The notes under the pieces were generated by a model, which had not been told where the DNA came from, ran no database searches, and saw only the letters and a program-made list of their open reading frames with translations. From Streptomyces pinistramenti (lineage in GTDB: Bacteria > Actinomycetota > Actinomycetes > Streptomycetales > Streptomycetaceae): a stretch of DNA of 63,404 bases. Location: contig NZ_JAJCXB010000045.1 of assembly GCF_020564935.1 (NCBI RefSeq), positions 1 to 63,404 on the forward strand, given 5' to 3'. Of this stretch, positions 54,397 through 62,818 are shown in pieces. The first letter of the stretch is position 1, and each line of letters begins with the position of its first letter. Made by a program: the position numbers and the translations under genes.

Positions 54397-55011
54397 GTGA
54401 GCACCACGACCCGTACACCGCCCGAAGGGCGGACCTCATGGAAGAAGACCGCCGTGGCCGCGCTGCCCGCGCTGGTCGCGGTGGGCGCGCTCGCGGTGGT
54501 GATGGCCGACGGCGCGCTGGCCGCCTCGTTCGCCGTGTCCGGCACCGACTTCCAGGTGTCGTCAGGCAGGCTGACCAGCTCCGGACTCGCCTCCTACGTC
54601 CACACGGATCGCGATACCGACGGCGGCGGGCATCCCGTCGCGCTGCTCGGGATCGGCAAGGCCGAACTCTCCGACATCTGCCAGTCCGCCGAGGTCAAGA
54701 CGCCGCTGGGGCCTGTGGTTTTCAAGCTGACCGCGGGCGGCAAGGCGGGCCCGGTGCGCGCCGACAGCCTCGTCATCGACGGCGAGGACCTGGTGGGCGA
54801 CGCCCGGTTCGGCACCGCCCAGATCGGCCGCGACGCCTCATCGCTGGACGCGGTGCCCGATGTCACGGGCCCGAAAGGCAAGTTCGGCCTGCAGGCCGGG
54901 GACATCTCCGTCGCGGGCGTCCGCTCGCACGCCTGGTCGGCCACCGGAGGCAACTTCCACCTCAACGGGCTCCGGCTGAGCGTCCGCCTGGACGGTGCGA
55001 AGTGCTTCTGA
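54397..55011 (+). CDS. DUF6230-family membrane-anchored surface protein
   Basis: A 204-residue protein with one N-terminal hydrophobic helix (AVAALPALVAVGALAVVMAD, about residues 20-39) and an extracellular beta-rich domain of about 160 residues with two cysteines (DICQSAEV and AKCF at the end). This is the DUF6230 pattern, always followed by DUF6114 in Streptomyces. GGGGAGG precedes the GTG. Its last bases overlap the next gene by ten bases, so they are co-translated. Function unknown; a role at the cell surface is inferred. Confidence 0.75.
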   Translation: MSTTTRTPPEGRTSWKKTAVAALPALVAVGALAVVMADGALAASFAVSGTDFQVSSGRLTSSGLASYVHTDRDTDGGGHPVALLGIGKAELSDICQSAEVKTPLGPVVFKLTAGGKAGPVRADSLVIDGEDLVGDARFGTAQIGRDASSLDAVPDVTGPKGKFGLQAGDISVAGVRSHAWSATGGNFHLNGLRLSVRLDGAKCF

Positions 55012-56015
55012 GAGCGCGCCGGGCCCGCTGGTCGGCGCGGCTCGACCGGCGCCTGCCCTGGCCGGAACGCCGGGCGGCCCTGCGCCGCTGGCGGCGCACC
55101 CGGCCGTTCTGGGCGGGGCTGCTGCTCCTGCTCGGCGGCGCCGAACTGCTGCTGGTGCCGCTGTCGCCGCTGACGGTACTGGTGAGTCTGGGGCTCGGCG
55201 GCCTGGCGGCGATCGGCATCGGCCTCGCCCTGATGGCCGCCGGACTGTTCCTGTGGTGCACCCCGGCCGCGCACCACTACGTGAGCATCAATGCGCTGAT
55301 CCTGTCCGTCCTCTCGTTCGCCGCGACGAACCTCGGCGGCTTCCTGGTGGGGATGGGGCTCGGGATCGCGGGCGGGGCGATGGGCTTCGGGTGGCGTCCG
55401 GTGCCGCAGGGCCGGGCGGACGACGGGGCGGACGAGGCAGGCGACGCGCAGTGTTCCGGCCGGGCGGGCGCACGCGGGGCGGCGGGCAAGGCGCTGGCCG
55501 TGGCGCTGCCCCTCGCGCTGCTCACGGCACTCGGCGGGCCTGCGGAACGGGCCGGTGCGGCGGGTACGGGCCCCACGGCCGGCGTCCCGGCGCCGTCGCA
55601 GCCGCCGACGGTGACCACGACCAGGTTCGCACCACAGGGCTTCACCCTGGCAGGCGTCACCGACGTACCGACGGCCAACGGGCCGCTGAAGGCCATGGTG
55701 CTGCGGATGAAGGCCGCCGAACTCAGCGACTACCGGCTCACCACCCACAACGGCGGACCCGAACTCCGCCTGGCATCCGACGCGTTGGACCTGACCGGCG
55801 ACGTCACGCTCTACCTGACGAAGTTCAGCGGCTGCCTCCAGGGCGTGGTCTGCCTGACCTTCACCCCCGACACGCTGCCCGTCCCGCCGGTCGTACCGCC
55901 CTTCGTCTATATGACGCGGGTGTCGGCGGAGCAGGCGCTGGTCACCTCGGACCTGATCGTCGCCGACGGGCTGCGGCTGAGCGCGGAGCCCGCAGGACGG
56001 CGGGGCAGCACCTGA
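55002..56015 (+). CDS. DUF6114-family membrane protein with extracellular domain
   Basis: A 337-residue partner of the preceding protein. Residues about 25-130 hold four hydrophobic segments (FWAGLLLLLGGAELLLVPLS, LTVLVSLGLGGLAAIGIGLA, YVSINALILSVLSFAATNLG, GGFLVGMGLGIAGGAMGFGW). After a polar loop a further hydrophobic Ala/Leu segment (about 165-185) leads to an outer beta-rich domain (200-330) similar in pattern to DUF6230, with CLQGVVCL. The GTG start lies inside the last codons of the upstream gene. Confidence 0.72.
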   Translation: MLLRARRARWSARLDRRLPWPERRAALRRWRRTRPFWAGLLLLLGGAELLLVPLSPLTVLVSLGLGGLAAIGIGLALMAAGLFLWCTPAAHHYVSINALILSVLSFAATNLGGFLVGMGLGIAGGAMGFGWRPVPQGRADDGADEAGDAQCSGRAGARGAAGKALAVALPLALLTALGGPAERAGAAGTGPTAGVPAPSQPPTVTTTRFAPQGFTLAGVTDVPTANGPLKAMVLRMKAAELSDYRLTTHNGGPELRLASDALDLTGDVTLYLTKFSGCLQGVVCLTFTPDTLPVPPVVPPFVYMTRVSAEQALVTSDLIVADGLRLSAEPAGRRGST

Positions 56016-56142
56016 CCGGCGCCCGCACCACTCCCCCGCGCCGGTCCCGTGCTCCACGATCCGGCGTGCGCTGGGGTTTACGGCTCGGCCCGGCATGAGC
56101 ACGATCGGCATACGGGGCAGAACCGCACCGGAGAGGTGATAC

Positions 56143-57399
56143 GTGGTCAACCCTTGGCTGGCGATGGAGACGGGCGCGGATCCCGCGGAACGGATCGCCT
56201 CGTTGCGGCGTGCGCACGAGGCGTTCCTGGCCGGCGGGCAGGTCACGCCGCCGGTCCGCCGGGTGGTCGCCGACTCCTGGCGACGCTCGGCCGCAGCGCG
56301 GGCCGCGTCGGACGGCGTGGTACCCGTCGAGCTGGACGAGGACGCACTCCGTGCCCACCGGCAAGCTCACCCGCTCGCCCGCGCGATGCCCGTCTTCCGT
56401 GAACTGCTCGGCGCCATCGCCCAGGACGGTGCGCACCTGCTGGCCGTCTGCGATCCGCAGGGGCGGATGCTCTGGGTCGAGGGGCATCCCGGGGTGGTGC
56501 GGCGCGCGGAGCGGATGAACTTCGTGGCCGGCGCACGCTGGGACGAGCGGCACGCGGGCACCAACGCGCCGGGCACCGCACTCGCCGCCGACCATGCGGT
56601 GCAGATCTTCGCTGCGGAGCACTACAACCGGCGGGTGCAGCCCTGGACCTGCGCCGCCGCCCCGCTGCACGACCTGCGCACCGGACGGCTGCTGGGCGCC
56701 GTCGACATCACCGGCGGCGATCACCTGGCCAGCCCGCACAGCCTCGCCCTCGTCCAGGCCACCGCCCGCGCCGCCGAATCCCATCTCGCCGCGCAGTCCC
56801 CGCAGCCAGGGGTCTGCCTCACCGCGCTGGGGCGGGACGAGGCCCTGCTGATCGTGGACGGCAGACAGCTGCGGCTCGGACGGCGGCACAGCGAGATCAT
56901 GGTGCTGCTCGCGCACCACCCCGAAGGACTGACGGGGGATCAGCTGTCGGTACTGCTGTACGGCGAGCGCGAGATGCGCCCGGTGACCCTGCGGGCCGAG
57001 ATGTCCCGCCTGCGGCAGCTCGCGGGACCGCTGCTCGCCTCCCGCCCCTACCGGCTGCGCAGACCCGTCGACACGGACGCGTCGGCGGTCGGGGCGGACC
57101 TGACGGCCGGCGATCTGCCCGCCGCCCTGGGCGGCTACCGCGGCCCGTTGCTGCCCCTGTCCGAGGCACCCGGCGTACGCCGCCTGCGCACCGCCCTGGA
57201 GGACCGGCTGCGCCGGACCCTGCTGGCCGGCCGGGACGCCGTGGCACTGCGGCAGTGGGCACAGGCCCCCTGGGGCGAGGACGACCTGGAGATCTGGGAA
57301 GCGCTGGTCGAGGCGCTTCCCCTGCACTCACCCGCCCGCGCGGACGCGTACGCCACGTCGGCGCGACTGCGGACGGCATACGGACTGAAGGGAACGTGA
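56143..57399 (+). CDS. GAF-domain regulator with SARP/OmpR-like winged helix
   Basis: A 418-residue regulator. Residues about 35-215 match the N-terminal AcoR-type sensor with a GAF domain (RRVVADSWRRS, then FVAGARWDERHAGTNAPGTA and PLHDLRTGRLLGAVDITGGD). Unlike AcoR there is no AAA+ sigma-54 domain. Instead residues about 240-310 form a winged helix of the OmpR/SARP type (GRRHSEIMVLLAHHPEGLTG, then VTLRAEMSRLRQLAG and RPYRL), followed by a helical tail. It precedes the aldehyde dehydrogenase gene on the same strand and probably controls it in response to an aldehyde or alcohol. GAGAGGTGAT precedes the GTG. Confidence 0.82.
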   Translation: MVNPWLAMETGADPAERIASLRRAHEAFLAGGQVTPPVRRVVADSWRRSAAARAASDGVVPVELDEDALRAHRQAHPLARAMPVFRELLGAIAQDGAHLLAVCDPQGRMLWVEGHPGVVRRAERMNFVAGARWDERHAGTNAPGTALAADHAVQIFAAEHYNRRVQPWTCAAAPLHDLRTGRLLGAVDITGGDHLASPHSLALVQATARAAESHLAAQSPQPGVCLTALGRDEALLIVDGRQLRLGRRHSEIMVLLAHHPEGLTGDQLSVLLYGEREMRPVTLRAEMSRLRQLAGPLLASRPYRLRRPVDTDASAVGADLTAGDLPAALGGYRGPLLPLSEAPGVRRLRTALEDRLRRTLLAGRDAVALRQWAQAPWGEDDLEIWEALVEALPLHSPARADAYATSARLRTAYGLKGT

Positions 57400-57550
57400 G
57401 CGGGGCCCTCCATCGCACCGGGGCGAGCCGCCCCCGGTCCGCTCCCCTCCTCCCCCGCAACGTTCCGGCAACCTCCCCGCTCCTAGCGTGCGCGCCACAC
57501 TCTCCGCACGGGAGCGGAGTGCAAGCGCCAAGCGATTGGGAGACCGCCCC

Positions 57551-59074
57551 ATGGCCCGTTACGCCAGCCCCGGTTCCGCCGATGCCGTGATGTCCTACGC
57601 GCCCCGCTACGACCACTGGATCGGCGGCGAATTCGTGGCGCCCGCTCTGGGCCGGTACTTCGAGAACCCGACGCCGGTCAACGGCCGGCCGTTCACCGAG
57701 ATCGCGCGCGGCACCGCCGAGGACGTGGAGCGCGCCCTGGACGCGGCGCACGCGGCGGCCCCCGGCTGGGCCCGTACCGCGCCGGCCGAGCGCGCCGCCG
57801 TCCTCAACAAGATCGCCGACCGGATGGAGCAGAACCTGGAGGCGCTCGCGGTCGCGGAGAGCTGGGAGAATGGCAAGCCGGTACGCGAGGCGCTGGCCGC
57901 CGACATCCCGCTGGCCATCGACCACTTCCGCTACTTCGCCGGAGCGGTCCGCGCCCAGGAAGGCACCCTCTCGGAGATCGACGAGGACACCGTCGCGTAC
58001 CACTTCCACGAGCCGCTCGGCGTCGTCGCGCAGATCATCCCGTGGAACTTCCCCATCCTGATGGCCACTTGGAAGCTGGCCCCGGCGCTGGCCGCAGGCA
58101 ACGCCGTGGTCCTCAAGCCGGCCGAACAGACGCCCGCGTCCGTGCACTTCCTCATGAGCCTGATCGCGGACCTGCTGCCGCCCGGCGTCGTCAACATCGT
58201 CAACGGCTTCGGCGCCGAGGCCGGCAAGCCGCTGGCCTCCAGCCCGCGCGTCGCCAAGGTCGCCTTCACCGGCGAGACCACGACCGGGCGGCTGATCATG
58301 CAGTACGCGTCGGAGAACCTGCGCCCGGTGACCCTCGAACTCGGCGGCAAGAGCCCGAACATCTTCTTCGACGACGTCTCGTCGGCCGCGGACGACTTCC
58401 TCGACAAGGCGCTCGAAGGCTTCACCATGTTCGCCCTCAACCAGGGCGAGGTGTGCACCTGTCCGTCCCGCGCCCTGATCCAGCGCGGACACTACGCGGA
58501 CTTCCTCGCGGCGGGCACGGCCCGCACGGAGAAAATCGTCCAGGGGCACCCGCTGGACACCGACACCATGATCGGCGCGCAGGCGTCCAACGACCAACTG
58601 GAGAAGATCCTTTCCTACCTGGACATCGGCCGGAAGGAAGGGGCCCGCGTCCTGACCGGCGGCGAACGGGCCGACCTCGGCGGCGAGTTGGCGGGCGGTT
58701 ACTACGTCCGCCCGACAATCTTCGAAGGCACCAACGACATGCGGATCTTCCAGGAGGAGATCTTCGGCCCGGTGGTCGCCGTGGCCCCGTTCAGCGACTT
58801 CGACGACGCCATCGGCATCGCCAACGACACGCTCTACGGACTCGGCGCCGGCGTATGGACCAGGGACGGCTCCACCGCCTACCGAGCGGGCCGCGCCATC
58901 CAGGCCGGCCGGGTATGGACCAACTGCTACCACGCCTACCCCGCCCACGCGGCATTCGGCGGCTACAAGCAGTCCGGAATCGGCAGGGAGAACCACAAGA
59001 TGATGCTGGACCATTACCAGCAGACGAAGAACCTGCTGGTGTCGTATTCAGCGAAGAAGCTGGGATTCTTCTAG
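57551..59074 (+). CDS. exaC: NAD-dependent aldehyde dehydrogenase (ExaC/AcoD-like)
   Basis: A 507-residue aldehyde dehydrogenase, oxidising acetaldehyde or similar aldehydes to acids with NAD. The catalytic Cys is C302 in NQGEVCTCPSR (with a neighbouring C304) and the general base Glu is E263 in TLELGGKSPNI. The start PWNFPILMATWKLAPALAAG and the end SGIGRENHKMMLDHYQQTK are characteristic of the ExaC/AcoD group. It follows the GAF regulator by 151 bases and ends in a strong hairpin. Confidence 0.93.
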   Translation: MARYASPGSADAVMSYAPRYDHWIGGEFVAPALGRYFENPTPVNGRPFTEIARGTAEDVERALDAAHAAAPGWARTAPAERAAVLNKIADRMEQNLEALAVAESWENGKPVREALAADIPLAIDHFRYFAGAVRAQEGTLSEIDEDTVAYHFHEPLGVVAQIIPWNFPILMATWKLAPALAAGNAVVLKPAEQTPASVHFLMSLIADLLPPGVVNIVNGFGAEAGKPLASSPRVAKVAFTGETTTGRLIMQYASENLRPVTLELGGKSPNIFFDDVSSAADDFLDKALEGFTMFALNQGEVCTCPSRALIQRGHYADFLAAGTARTEKIVQGHPLDTDTMIGAQASNDQLEKILSYLDIGRKEGARVLTGGERADLGGELAGGYYVRPTIFEGTNDMRIFQEEIFGPVVAVAPFSDFDDAIGIANDTLYGLGAGVWTRDGSTAYRAGRAIQAGRVWTNCYHAYPAHAAFGGYKQSGIGRENHKMMLDHYQQTKNLLVSYSAKKLGFF

Positions 59075-59085
59075 GGGGCTGCGGA

Positions 59086-59123
59086 AAGGCGCCTGACCTG
59101 GGGTTTTGCTGGTCAGGCGCCTT
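59086..59123 (+). terminator. Terminator after the aldehyde dehydrogenase gene
   Basis: AAGGCGCCTGACC pairs perfectly over 13 bases with GGTCAGGCGCCTT around a 12-base loop that contains TTTT; it begins 12 bases after the stop codon. Confidence 0.82.
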
Positions 59124-59160
59124 CCGACCGACCCACTGAGAGCAGAGCCCGTTTTACGCT

Positions 59161-59352
59161 TCACCTCCCAATTTCCACCACCGCTGTCCCGCTCCTGACC
59201 AGCGCTCCCGGACCAGTCACGGACCAACGCCCCGACTCACCCCGCAGGAGCCGCGCCTCGATCGCAAGGCCGGCGCCAGTGGCGCCGAGCGTGACAGCTG
59301 CTGCCAGGGCGGCAGCCACGAGCTTGTGCCTGCGGCGGAGGATTTTCCTCAT
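59161..59352 (-). CDS. Small membrane/exported hypothetical protein
   Basis: A possible 63-residue protein with a basic start (MRKILRRRHK) and a hydrophobic segment (LVAAALAAAVTLGATGAGLA), then a short polar C-terminus (GALVRSGTAVVEIGR). The layout is that of a signal anchor, but the ribosome binding site is only GGAAA and no family is known. It lies between a terminator and a divergent gene with about 280 bases in between (59353-59633), where the T/A-rich TAGTATTATT near 59507 is the probable promoter of the GltB-like gene. Confidence 0.35.
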   Translation of the reverse strand: MRKILRRRHKLVAAALAAAVTLGATGAGLAIEARLLRGESGRWSVTGPGALVRSGTAVVEIGR

Positions 59353-59633
59353 GCGGTTTCCGCGCCGGGCTGGGCGTGCCGCGCGGCAGAGTGGCCTGCC
59401 GGACCCGGCTGCTTCCCTGCTCCGCCCGGGGCAAGCGTGTGGTGGCCGGTTCAGGACGACCGCCCCACCCGACGACCCTGGCCCCACGCCTGTCCACGCG
59501 GGCCTCTAGTATTATTTCGCGTTCTCCGGCGGGCGTTGACGTCCGCTTGGTCGTGTCCGCCGCCCAACGCCCGACACGACACGGCGACTTCCACCGCATG
59601 GCGATGGAGTCGAGCACGAGGAGAGGAACGTTC

Positions 59634-61178
59634 ATGCGCGCCCGGAGCATCGCCGCGGCCACCGCAACAGCATTGGCGCTGGTGGCCGCCCGTGACCTTG
59701 TCCAGAAGAAGCACGCATTGCTTCGGAACTTCCCGGTGATCGGGCACGCCCGGTACCTGTTGGAGACGATCGGGCCGGAGCTGCGGCAGTACATAGTGAC
59801 CTCCAACGACGAGGAGCGCCCGTTCAGTCGTGACCAGCGCACCTGGATCTATGCGTCGGCGAAGGAGGAGAACAACTACTTCGGGTTCGGAACCGACAAC
59901 GACGTTGAGCACATGCAGGGGCACGCATACCTGAAGCAGCGCACGTTCGCGGGCACACTGCCCGACGTGCACGACCCGCAGGCCCCGCTGCCCTCGGCCA
60001 AGGTGCTGGGCGGGCCGCGCGGACGCGCCAAGGCATTCCGACCGGCGAGCGTGGTGAACATCTCGGCGATGAGCTTCGGATCGCTCTCCGGCGCGGCGAT
60101 CACGGCGCTCAACAAAGGGGCGGCGCTGGCAGGCACGATGCAGAACACGGGAGAGGGCGGCCTCTCGCCGTACCACCGCAACGGCGGCGACCTCGTCCTT
60201 CAGATCGGTACGGCGTACTTCGGCTGCCGCAACGAGGACGGCAGCTTCAACCTCGACAAGCTCAAGGACGTGATCGCCGGAGCCCCGGTCAGGGCGATAG
60301 AGATCAAGCTCTCCCAAGGCGCCAAGCCAGGGCTGGGCGGGATGCTGCCGGGCACGAAGGTGACCCCGGAGATCGCCGAGATCCGCGGCATCCCGCTCGG
60401 CAAGGACTGCGCCTCCCCGTCGCGGCACACCGCGTTCAGCGACGTCGACTCGATGCTCGACTTCGTCGAACTGCTCGCCACCGAGACCGGTCTGCCGGTC
60501 GGGGTCAAGAGCGCGGTGGGAGAGATGGGCTTCTGGCAGGAGCTGGCCACGCTGATGGCGCGTGGTGACCGTGGTGTCGACTTCGTGACCATCGACGGCG
60601 GCGAGGGCGGCACCGGGGCGGCGCCGCTGACCTTCACCGACTCGGTGTCGCTGCCCTTCCGGATGGGGTTCTCCCGGGTCTACGGCACCTTCGCCGAGCT
60701 GGGGCTGACCGACGACCTGACCTTCATCGCCTCCGGCAAGCTCGGCCTGCCCGAGAACGCCGCGGTCGCCTTCGCTCTGGGTGCCGACATGATCAACGTG
60801 GCTCGTGAGGCGATGCTGTCGATCGGCTGCATCCAGTCGCAGAAGTGCCACACCGACAAGTGCCCCACCGGCATCGCCACCCAGAACCCGCGACTCGCCC
60901 GCGGCCTCGACCCGACCTCGAAGGCCACCCGGGCCGCCGTCTACCTGCGCACCCTGCGCAAGGAGCTGATGAAGGTCTCGGCGGCCGTCGGCGTCGCCCA
61001 CCCGGCGCTCATCACACCCACCGACATCGAGATCATGAACGGCGACTACGACGCCCGCACCCTGGCCGGCGTCTACGGCTACAAGGACGGCTGGGGCGAG
61101 CTCGGCCCGCACCTCGCCGAAGAGATCACCGCGCTGCTCACCACCAAGCCGACCTCCGTGCAGAGGCCGACCACCTGA
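59634..61178 (+). CDS. FMN-binding glutamate synthase family protein (GltB central-domain type)
   Basis: A 514-residue stand-alone protein built from the FMN and iron-sulphur domain of glutamate synthase. A short N-terminal hydrophobic segment (SIAAATATALALVAARDLVQ, about residues 5-24) may anchor it to the membrane. The FMN barrel shows ISAMSFGSLSGAAITALNKG, GEGGLSPYH and TIDGGEGGTGAAP, and the 3Fe-4S ligands are in SIGCIQSQKCHTDKCPTGIA (three Cys). Relatives are annotated as GltS domain 2 or FMN-dependent oxidoreductases with unknown acceptors. GAGGAGAGG precedes the ATG. Confidence 0.87.
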   Translation: MRARSIAAATATALALVAARDLVQKKHALLRNFPVIGHARYLLETIGPELRQYIVTSNDEERPFSRDQRTWIYASAKEENNYFGFGTDNDVEHMQGHAYLKQRTFAGTLPDVHDPQAPLPSAKVLGGPRGRAKAFRPASVVNISAMSFGSLSGAAITALNKGAALAGTMQNTGEGGLSPYHRNGGDLVLQIGTAYFGCRNEDGSFNLDKLKDVIAGAPVRAIEIKLSQGAKPGLGGMLPGTKVTPEIAEIRGIPLGKDCASPSRHTAFSDVDSMLDFVELLATETGLPVGVKSAVGEMGFWQELATLMARGDRGVDFVTIDGGEGGTGAAPLTFTDSVSLPFRMGFSRVYGTFAELGLTDDLTFIASGKLGLPENAAVAFALGADMINVAREAMLSIGCIQSQKCHTDKCPTGIATQNPRLARGLDPTSKATRAAVYLRTLRKELMKVSAAVGVAHPALITPTDIEIMNGDYDARTLAGVYGYKDGWGELGPHLAEEITALLTTKPTSVQRPTT

Positions 61179-62010
61179 CACTCATCTGGGCGGTCCTCGC
61201 CGGGGAGGTGGACGAGGAGGTCGGTGTGGCTGCCCCGGCCGCGCTCGGCGACGGTGGCGACATGGTGCCTGTCGGCGCAGTCGGGCCGGGTGTAGGCATC
61301 GCCGGGGCACAGGGCGCCGGCCCGGTCGCCGTAGACGTCGAGCGGGCGCTGGTCCCAGCTGTCCGCGGCCTTCCGCATCGCGGGCAGGGTGCACATCAGG
61401 CGGGCAGTCTCGGTCTCCTCCCGGTGCCGTCGGCACGGGACGCACTCCTGGGCGCCCGGGTTGGGCCCGGCGAGGTGCTGTCCGCACAGCGCCCTGCCGG
61501 TCGCCGCATCGCGTCGGTGCCCCGTGACCAGGTTCGCGCGGCCCCGAGGCGCCCACAGCAGGGCAGGGCCGCCATGGCACGGTTCGTCAGGAGGCAGAGC
61601 AGCGCGCCCACCCGGCACTGAAACGCCGCGAGGGAAGGGCGCGGGACGCGGAGCGCTCGCAGGGGGCGGGAGGTCGCCAGAACGCGGGCGACGGCGGCGA
61701 TCCCGGCCGGGGCCTCGGTGTCGAACGTACCGCTGTAGCCGGGGACTTGCGCGATGCCGGTGACCACGAGCTTCCATCCCTCGCCGTCGGCGTCGGGCCG
61801 ACCCGACGGGAACCAGCCGAGATGGAAGCGGCCGTCACGGGAGTTGATGTGGACATCGGCGCGGTCGTCCACGACACGCTTGAAGTCGGCATCCGTGAAC
61901 TGGTCGGTGACCAGCGTCGGCCGACCGGGGCCCAGCTTCCAGGAGTGCAGCCGCAGGGCCTCGACGGTCGTGGCGAAGCCGGAGATGGAAACCTCCACGG
62001 TCACAGGCAT
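61079..62010 (-). pseudogene. Broken Streptomyces gene: DUF317-like region and Cys/His-rich region in different frames
   Basis: From the ATG at 62010 one frame encodes an apparently coding protein to about 61560, with DUF317-like features (VDDRADVHINSRDGRFHLGW, GWKLVVTGIAQVPGYSGTFD, then APAGIAAVARVLATS). At about 61540-61560 the high third-position GC moves into another frame, which continues as GRANLVTGHRRDAATGRALC, GQHLAGPNPGAQECVPCRRH and DRAGALCPGDAYTRPDCADR. The second part has CxxxH/CxxC-like residues fit for a zinc knob. The simplest view is one gene broken by a frameshift, and its end runs into the tail of the GltB-like gene. Two separate genes are also possible. Confidence 0.4.
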
Positions 62011-62347
62011 CACCTCTCTGAACAGGCATTTCAGCGGAAGACGCCTACGTTGCCATGCCCCTGGAACGGTTGGTCAGCCCTTCCATGATCTTCCCTGGCT
62101 GCCCCAGGCGAACTGGACCGCTCTCATCGAATTGAGGCGTTTACTCAGCGAACTCAGCCGTTTCGCCTTGCGTCTCAGTGAACCTGGTCATGCCACGGTG
62201 TTGCACTGCTCGACGGCGAACCGGCCGCGGGAGGCCGTCGGTTCCAGTGGCCGGTCTGGACTCCGGCGGATCGAAAATCTGGTGTGCTTGGGCCAGTTCA
62301 CGTCCGTATGCTCGTGCGAAACTCGCGACAGACGGGAGGTGGAGGCA

Positions 62348-62818
62348 GTGAAGCTTGCTGAGGCGCTGGCAGAACGTGCAGAGGCGGCGCGGCGTGTAGA
62401 ACAGCTGCGAGCGCGAGTTGTCAGCAGTGCGCGGTATCAGGAGGGCGAAACGCCCGCCGAGGATGCGGCTCAGTTGCTGGCCGAGGCCAGTGAGGTGATG
62501 GGCACCCTGGAGACGCTGATCCGGCGGATCAACCGGACCAACGCCGCAGTGGACATGGCGCAGGACGGCACGCTCACCGACGCGCTCGCGCGCCGCGACG
62601 TGCTGCGGCTGCGCCACTCGGTGGTCACCGCGGCGGCGGATGCGGCAGCGGGTACGGGCGAGCGAGGATACGGACGGCAGCTTCGATCCGAGCTGATGAC
62701 GCTCTCCGCCCTTCCGGTCGCGGAACTACGTGGTCAGGCGGATGCACTCGCGCGGGAGATCCGTGAGATCGACGTACGTATCCAGCGAATGAACTGGGAG
62801 GCGGATCTGCTGGACTGA
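62348..62818 (+). CDS. DIP1984-family protein
   Basis: A 156-residue all-helical protein with the family signature (MKLAEALAERAEAARRVEQL, then RARVVSSARYQEGETPAEDA), a middle NRTNAAVDMAQDGTLTDALARRD and an end DVRIQRMNWEADLLD. DIP1984 proteins form coiled coils; related sequences are called septicolysin-like, without a proven role. GGGAGG and GGAGG precede the GTG. No hydrophobic segment. It is the last recognisable gene of the window. Confidence 0.85.
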   Translation: MKLAEALAERAEAARRVEQLRARVVSSARYQEGETPAEDAAQLLAEASEVMGTLETLIRRINRTNAAVDMAQDGTLTDALARRDVLRLRHSVVTAAADAAAGTGERGYGRQLRSELMTLSALPVAELRGQADALAREIREIDVRIQRMNWEADLLD

